From: Alphaproteobacteria bacterium | GTDB lineage: Bacteria; Pseudomonadota; Alphaproteobacteria; Micavibrionales; UBA2020 | Direction of reading: 5' to 3' | DNA length: 7,685 bases | Assembly (NCBI GenBank): GCA_029266795.1 | Contig: JAQSWE010000005.1 | Span: 1 to 7,685 of the forward strand | Program-made: the position numbers and the translations under genes | Shown here: positions 6,108-7,685 of the stretch, one piece after another | How positions within the stretch are numbered: the stretch's first letter is position 1 | How the letters are laid out: each line of letters starts with the position of its first letter | The notes under the pieces: generated by a model | Databases searched by the model: none | What the model was told of the DNA's origin: nothing | What the model saw: the letters and a program-made list of their open reading frames with translations, nothing else

Positions 6108-6161
6108 GGGCATCGCGCAGCTGAAACGGAAAGGAGCATTTTTAGGTAAAGCGCGATGCCC
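6108..6161 (+). repeat. Inverted repeat with perfect 11-bp arms between the 175-aa and radical SAM genes
   Basis: GGGCATCGCGC (6108-6118) and GCGCGATGCCC (6151-6161) are exact reverse complements around a 32-nt loop. The stem is GC-rich and begins 15 nt after the stop of the 175-aa gene. No T-run follows the second arm, so it is not a standard intrinsic terminator. It may act as a 3' stabiliser, a leader element for the radical SAM gene, or a DNA operator. The second arm contains the alternative start ATG at 6156. Confidence 0.7.
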
Positions 6162-6169
6162 GGTATTGA

Positions 6170-6210
6170 TAATAGACACCCCCGCATGGTCAAATGCCTA
6201 GGGGGTATTA
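6170..6210 (+). promoter_or_regulatory. Hairpin covering the Shine-Dalgarno of the radical SAM gene
   Basis: Four paired blocks can form: TAATA (6170-6174) with TATTA (6206-6210), CCCCC (6179-6183) with GGGGG (6201-6205), and GCAT (6184-6187) with ATGC (6194-6197), around the loop GGTCAA. The bulges are GACA on the left and CTA on the right, giving 14 pairs in all. The right arm includes AGGGGG (6200-6205), the ribosome site 7 nt before the ATG at 6213. Folding would hide it, so translation is probably controlled by opening of this structure, by an RNA-binding protein, a ligand, temperature, or ribosomes arriving from upstream. Confidence 0.6.
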
Positions 6211-6212
6211 AC

Positions 6213-7319
6213 ATGTCCGCACCGCACCAACTGATCACGCACCGCAATCTCACCCTGATGCTCACCTATCGCTGCAACGCGCAATGCGCGGAATGCGGCA
6301 CGTTTTCCAGCCCGCATGACAAGAATGAAATCACGCTGGAAACAGGAATTAATTCCATCAACTGGGCGCATGAAATTGGCCTCAAACAAGTTATTTTCAC
6401 GGGTGGCGAGCCGAGCCTGCGCTGGGCCGATCTGGTCACTTGCGTGAAACATGCGACGGGGTTGGGCATGGCGACGCGCATCGTCTCAAACGCGCAATGG
6501 GCGAAGACGCCGGAACTGGCGGCGGCCGGCATCCGCGAATTGCAGGAAGCGGGATTGAACGAGATCAACTATTCGACGGGCGACGAGCATATACGCTTCA
6601 TCCCGCTCGAACATGTGCTGAACGCGATACAGGCGGGCGTGAACGCCAAAATGCCGGTCGCGCTGATGTTCGAGCTGCGCGCGAAATCAATGGTGAACGA
6701 GCAGGAACTGCTGGATAAAATCGCGGCGCTCGCGCCGAAGGAGGAGATGGACAAATACTTCACCTTTATCCGCTCCCCGTGGATGCCGCTGAAGCCTGAC
6801 AATATCGAGGATTATCCCGACGGCATGTATGCCAATAAATCCAACGTTGCGCACCGTACCGGCTGTGACAGCGTGCTCTCGAATTACGTCGTGCAGGGCA
6901 ACGCGAAAATCGCGGCCTGCTGCGGGCTCGGCATGCGTACCGTCGCGGAACTGCAAATCGGCAACGCGCTGGAAAAACCCGAAGACGACAAAAACCCGCT
7001 GCAGAAAGCGATCGAGGAGGGGGAGAGCGACCTTTTCCTTTATGCCATCCACAAAATCGGCCCTGAAAAAATCGTCGCCTGGGCCGCGCAGAAAGACCCG
7101 TCGATCCAATGGGAAAACATGTATGCGCATCGCTGCCAGGCCTGCATGCGCATCTACCGCGACCCGAAAGTGAAGCAGGTGATCATCGACCATATCCACG
7201 AATTGATGGCGGAAATGGTCTATGGCGGGCTGGTGCTACGCCGGTTCGAGCAGATGGCGGCAGACGCGCTGATTGCTGCGGATGCACCCGAAAAAGCCTT
7301 TAGCCATTATGTGACGTAA
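6213..7319 (+). CDS. Radical SAM enzyme with Cys-rich (SPASM/twitch-like) C-terminal region
   Basis: The 368-aa protein has the radical SAM cluster motif CNAQCAEC (Cys21, Cys25, Cys28), whose [4Fe-4S] cluster and S-adenosylmethionine generate a 5'-deoxyadenosyl radical. FTGGEPSLR (GGEP at 64-67) contacts the SAM amino group in this superfamily, and VSN (91-93) and STGDEH (121-126) are typical barrel positions. The C-terminal part has Cys218, Cys236, Cys237, Cys308 and Cys311 in the pattern C-X10-G-X6-CC then CQAC. This suggests an auxiliary Fe-S cluster of twitch or SPASM type, as in many peptide-modifying members, although the spacing is not the standard SPASM motif. ATG 6213 is preferred because AGGGGG lies 7 nt upstream; in-frame ATGs at 6156 and 6186 would add 19 or 9 unlikely residues. 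The product is cytoplasmic. The substrate is unknown; the 175-aa neighbour is the best local candidate. Confidence 0.9.
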   Translation: MSAPHQLITHRNLTLMLTYRCNAQCAECGTFSSPHDKNEITLETGINSINWAHEIGLKQVIFTGGEPSLRWADLVTCVKHATGLGMATRIVSNAQWAKTPELAAAGIRELQEAGLNEINYSTGDEHIRFIPLEHVLNAIQAGVNAKMPVALMFELRAKSMVNEQELLDKIAALAPKEEMDKYFTFIRSPWMPLKPDNIEDYPDGMYANKSNVAHRTGCDSVLSNYVVQGNAKIAACCGLGMRTVAELQIGNALEKPEDDKNPLQKAIEEGESDLFLYAIHKIGPEKIVAWAAQKDPSIQWENMYAHRCQACMRIYRDPKVKQVIIDHIHELMAEMVYGGLVLRRFEQMAADALIAADAPEKAFSHYVT

Positions 7320-7351
7320 AAACAGGGCGTTGCAAAATACGCAATTAGTTC

Positions 7352-7380
7352 TTGACTTTTTCCGGAATATCTGGTAGTTT
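7352..7380 (+). promoter_or_regulatory. Candidate promoter of the AsmA-like gene
   Basis: TTGACT (7352-7357) is followed after 17 bp by TAGTTT (7375-7380), with TTATAT overlapping just downstream. The -35 is strong and the -10 moderate. Transcription would start near 7387, giving a leader of about 40 nt. No intrinsic terminator is seen between the radical SAM stop and this site. Confidence 0.45.
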
Positions 7381-7426
7381 ATATTCAAGGCTGGACGATA
7401 ATGGCCGCGACAAAAGGATGAAGAAG

Positions 7427-7685
7427 ATGAAAAAGTTTTTGATGCTGTTGCTGGTGATTTTGATCGGTGCCGGGGTAGCTGTTTACCTGAATTTCAACAG
7501 CACCGCGAAGCGGCTGATCGAGGAAGCGGGCACGGCGGCGCTCGGCACGCCGGTGCATGTCAGCTCCCTTACATTCTCCTTCCCCGAAATGAAGGCCGCC
7601 ATTGGCAAGCTGACGATCGACAACCCGAAGCCCTATAGCAACGCCTTCCTGAAAACCGAAAGCATCACGTTTTCCGTCGGCGATA
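7427..7685 (+). CDS. AsmA-like membrane-anchored protein, N-terminal part only
   Basis: Eighty-six codons are visible before the window ends. The ATG at 7427 (MKKFLMLLLVILIGAGVAVY) is preferred over the in-frame ATG at 7418 because AAGGA ends 8 nt before it, whereas 7418 lies on that Shine-Dalgarno itself. Residues 3-21 form an uncleaved signal anchor or inner-membrane helix. The following STAKRLIEEAGTAALGTPV, then a beta-rich SSLTFSF...IGKLTIDNPK and a NAFLKTESI piece, match the start of AsmA/DUF748-like proteins. These anchor in the inner membrane and extend a long beta-groove into the periplasm, with proposed roles in lipid transport or envelope assembly. The call rests on this short stretch only, since the diagnostic C-terminal part is outside the window. 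Confidence 0.7.
   Translation, partial: MKKFLMLLLVILIGAGVAVYLNFNSTAKRLIEEAGTAALGTPVHVSSLTFSFPEMKAAIGKLTIDNPKPYSNAFLKTESITFSVGD

Noticed and set aside
6687..7199. Minus-strand open frame within the radical SAM gene
   Set aside because: It is antisense to conserved Fe-S motifs and has no ribosome site or domain.
7320..7350. GCGT/ACGC mini-hairpin after the radical SAM stop as a terminator
   Set aside because: The stem is only 4 bp and the T-run does not follow directly, so it is too weak to call.
1..7685. CRISPR arrays, tRNA, rRNA, insertion sequences
   Set aside because: No regular spaced repeats, tRNA-like folds, rRNA signatures or transposase motifs were seen.

Overview
The window looks like chromosomal DNA of a moderately GC-rich alphaproteobacterium. 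The main evidence is a full-length GyrA (905 aa) whose C-terminal domain carries an acidic insertion between two blades, of the kind often seen in alphaproteobacterial GyrA. A ChrA-type two-domain transporter and an AsmA-like protein fit the same picture. A Micavibrio-like or other environmental lineage is possible but cannot be fixed from this sequence alone.

Layout. (1) Positions 1-293 (minus): the start of a small two-helix membrane protein with a TTG start. It follows gyrA by one base, shares its ribosome-binding region, and runs off the left edge. A perfect 12+1+12 palindrome lies in its signal-peptide codons. (2) 295-3012 (minus): gyrA. (3) 3159-3957 (plus): two tandem, paralogous, secreted 8-cysteine proteins of unknown function, divergent from gyrA. 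(4) 3958-5259 (minus): a chrA-type transporter whose stop codon abuts that of the second secreted protein. (5) 5260-5565: a 306-bp divergent intergenic region. Its right half is almost free of T and holds three 7-nt GGA repeats in a potential hairpin, plus a 2-codon mini-ORF with a good Shine-Dalgarno. (6) 5566-6093 (plus): an unrecognised 175-aa protein with a near-pure Val/Thr segment. (7) 6094-6212: a structured leader with two non-overlapping inverted repeats, the second covering the next gene's Shine-Dalgarno. (8) 6213-7319 (plus): a radical SAM enzyme with a Cys-rich C-terminal region. (9) 7427-end (plus): the start of an AsmA-like protein with its own promoter candidate.

How the genes may work together. 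gyrA and the small membrane gene are probably co-transcribed and translationally coupled. The 8-Cys pair is a small exported-protein locus that arose by tandem duplication. The most interesting unit is the Val/Thr-rich 175-aa protein followed by the radical SAM enzyme. It has the outline of a peptide substrate plus maturase (RiPP-like) pair, with a regulatory RNA structure between the two genes. That functional reading is inference: no known precursor family was recognised, and no transporter or peptidase is visible in the window.
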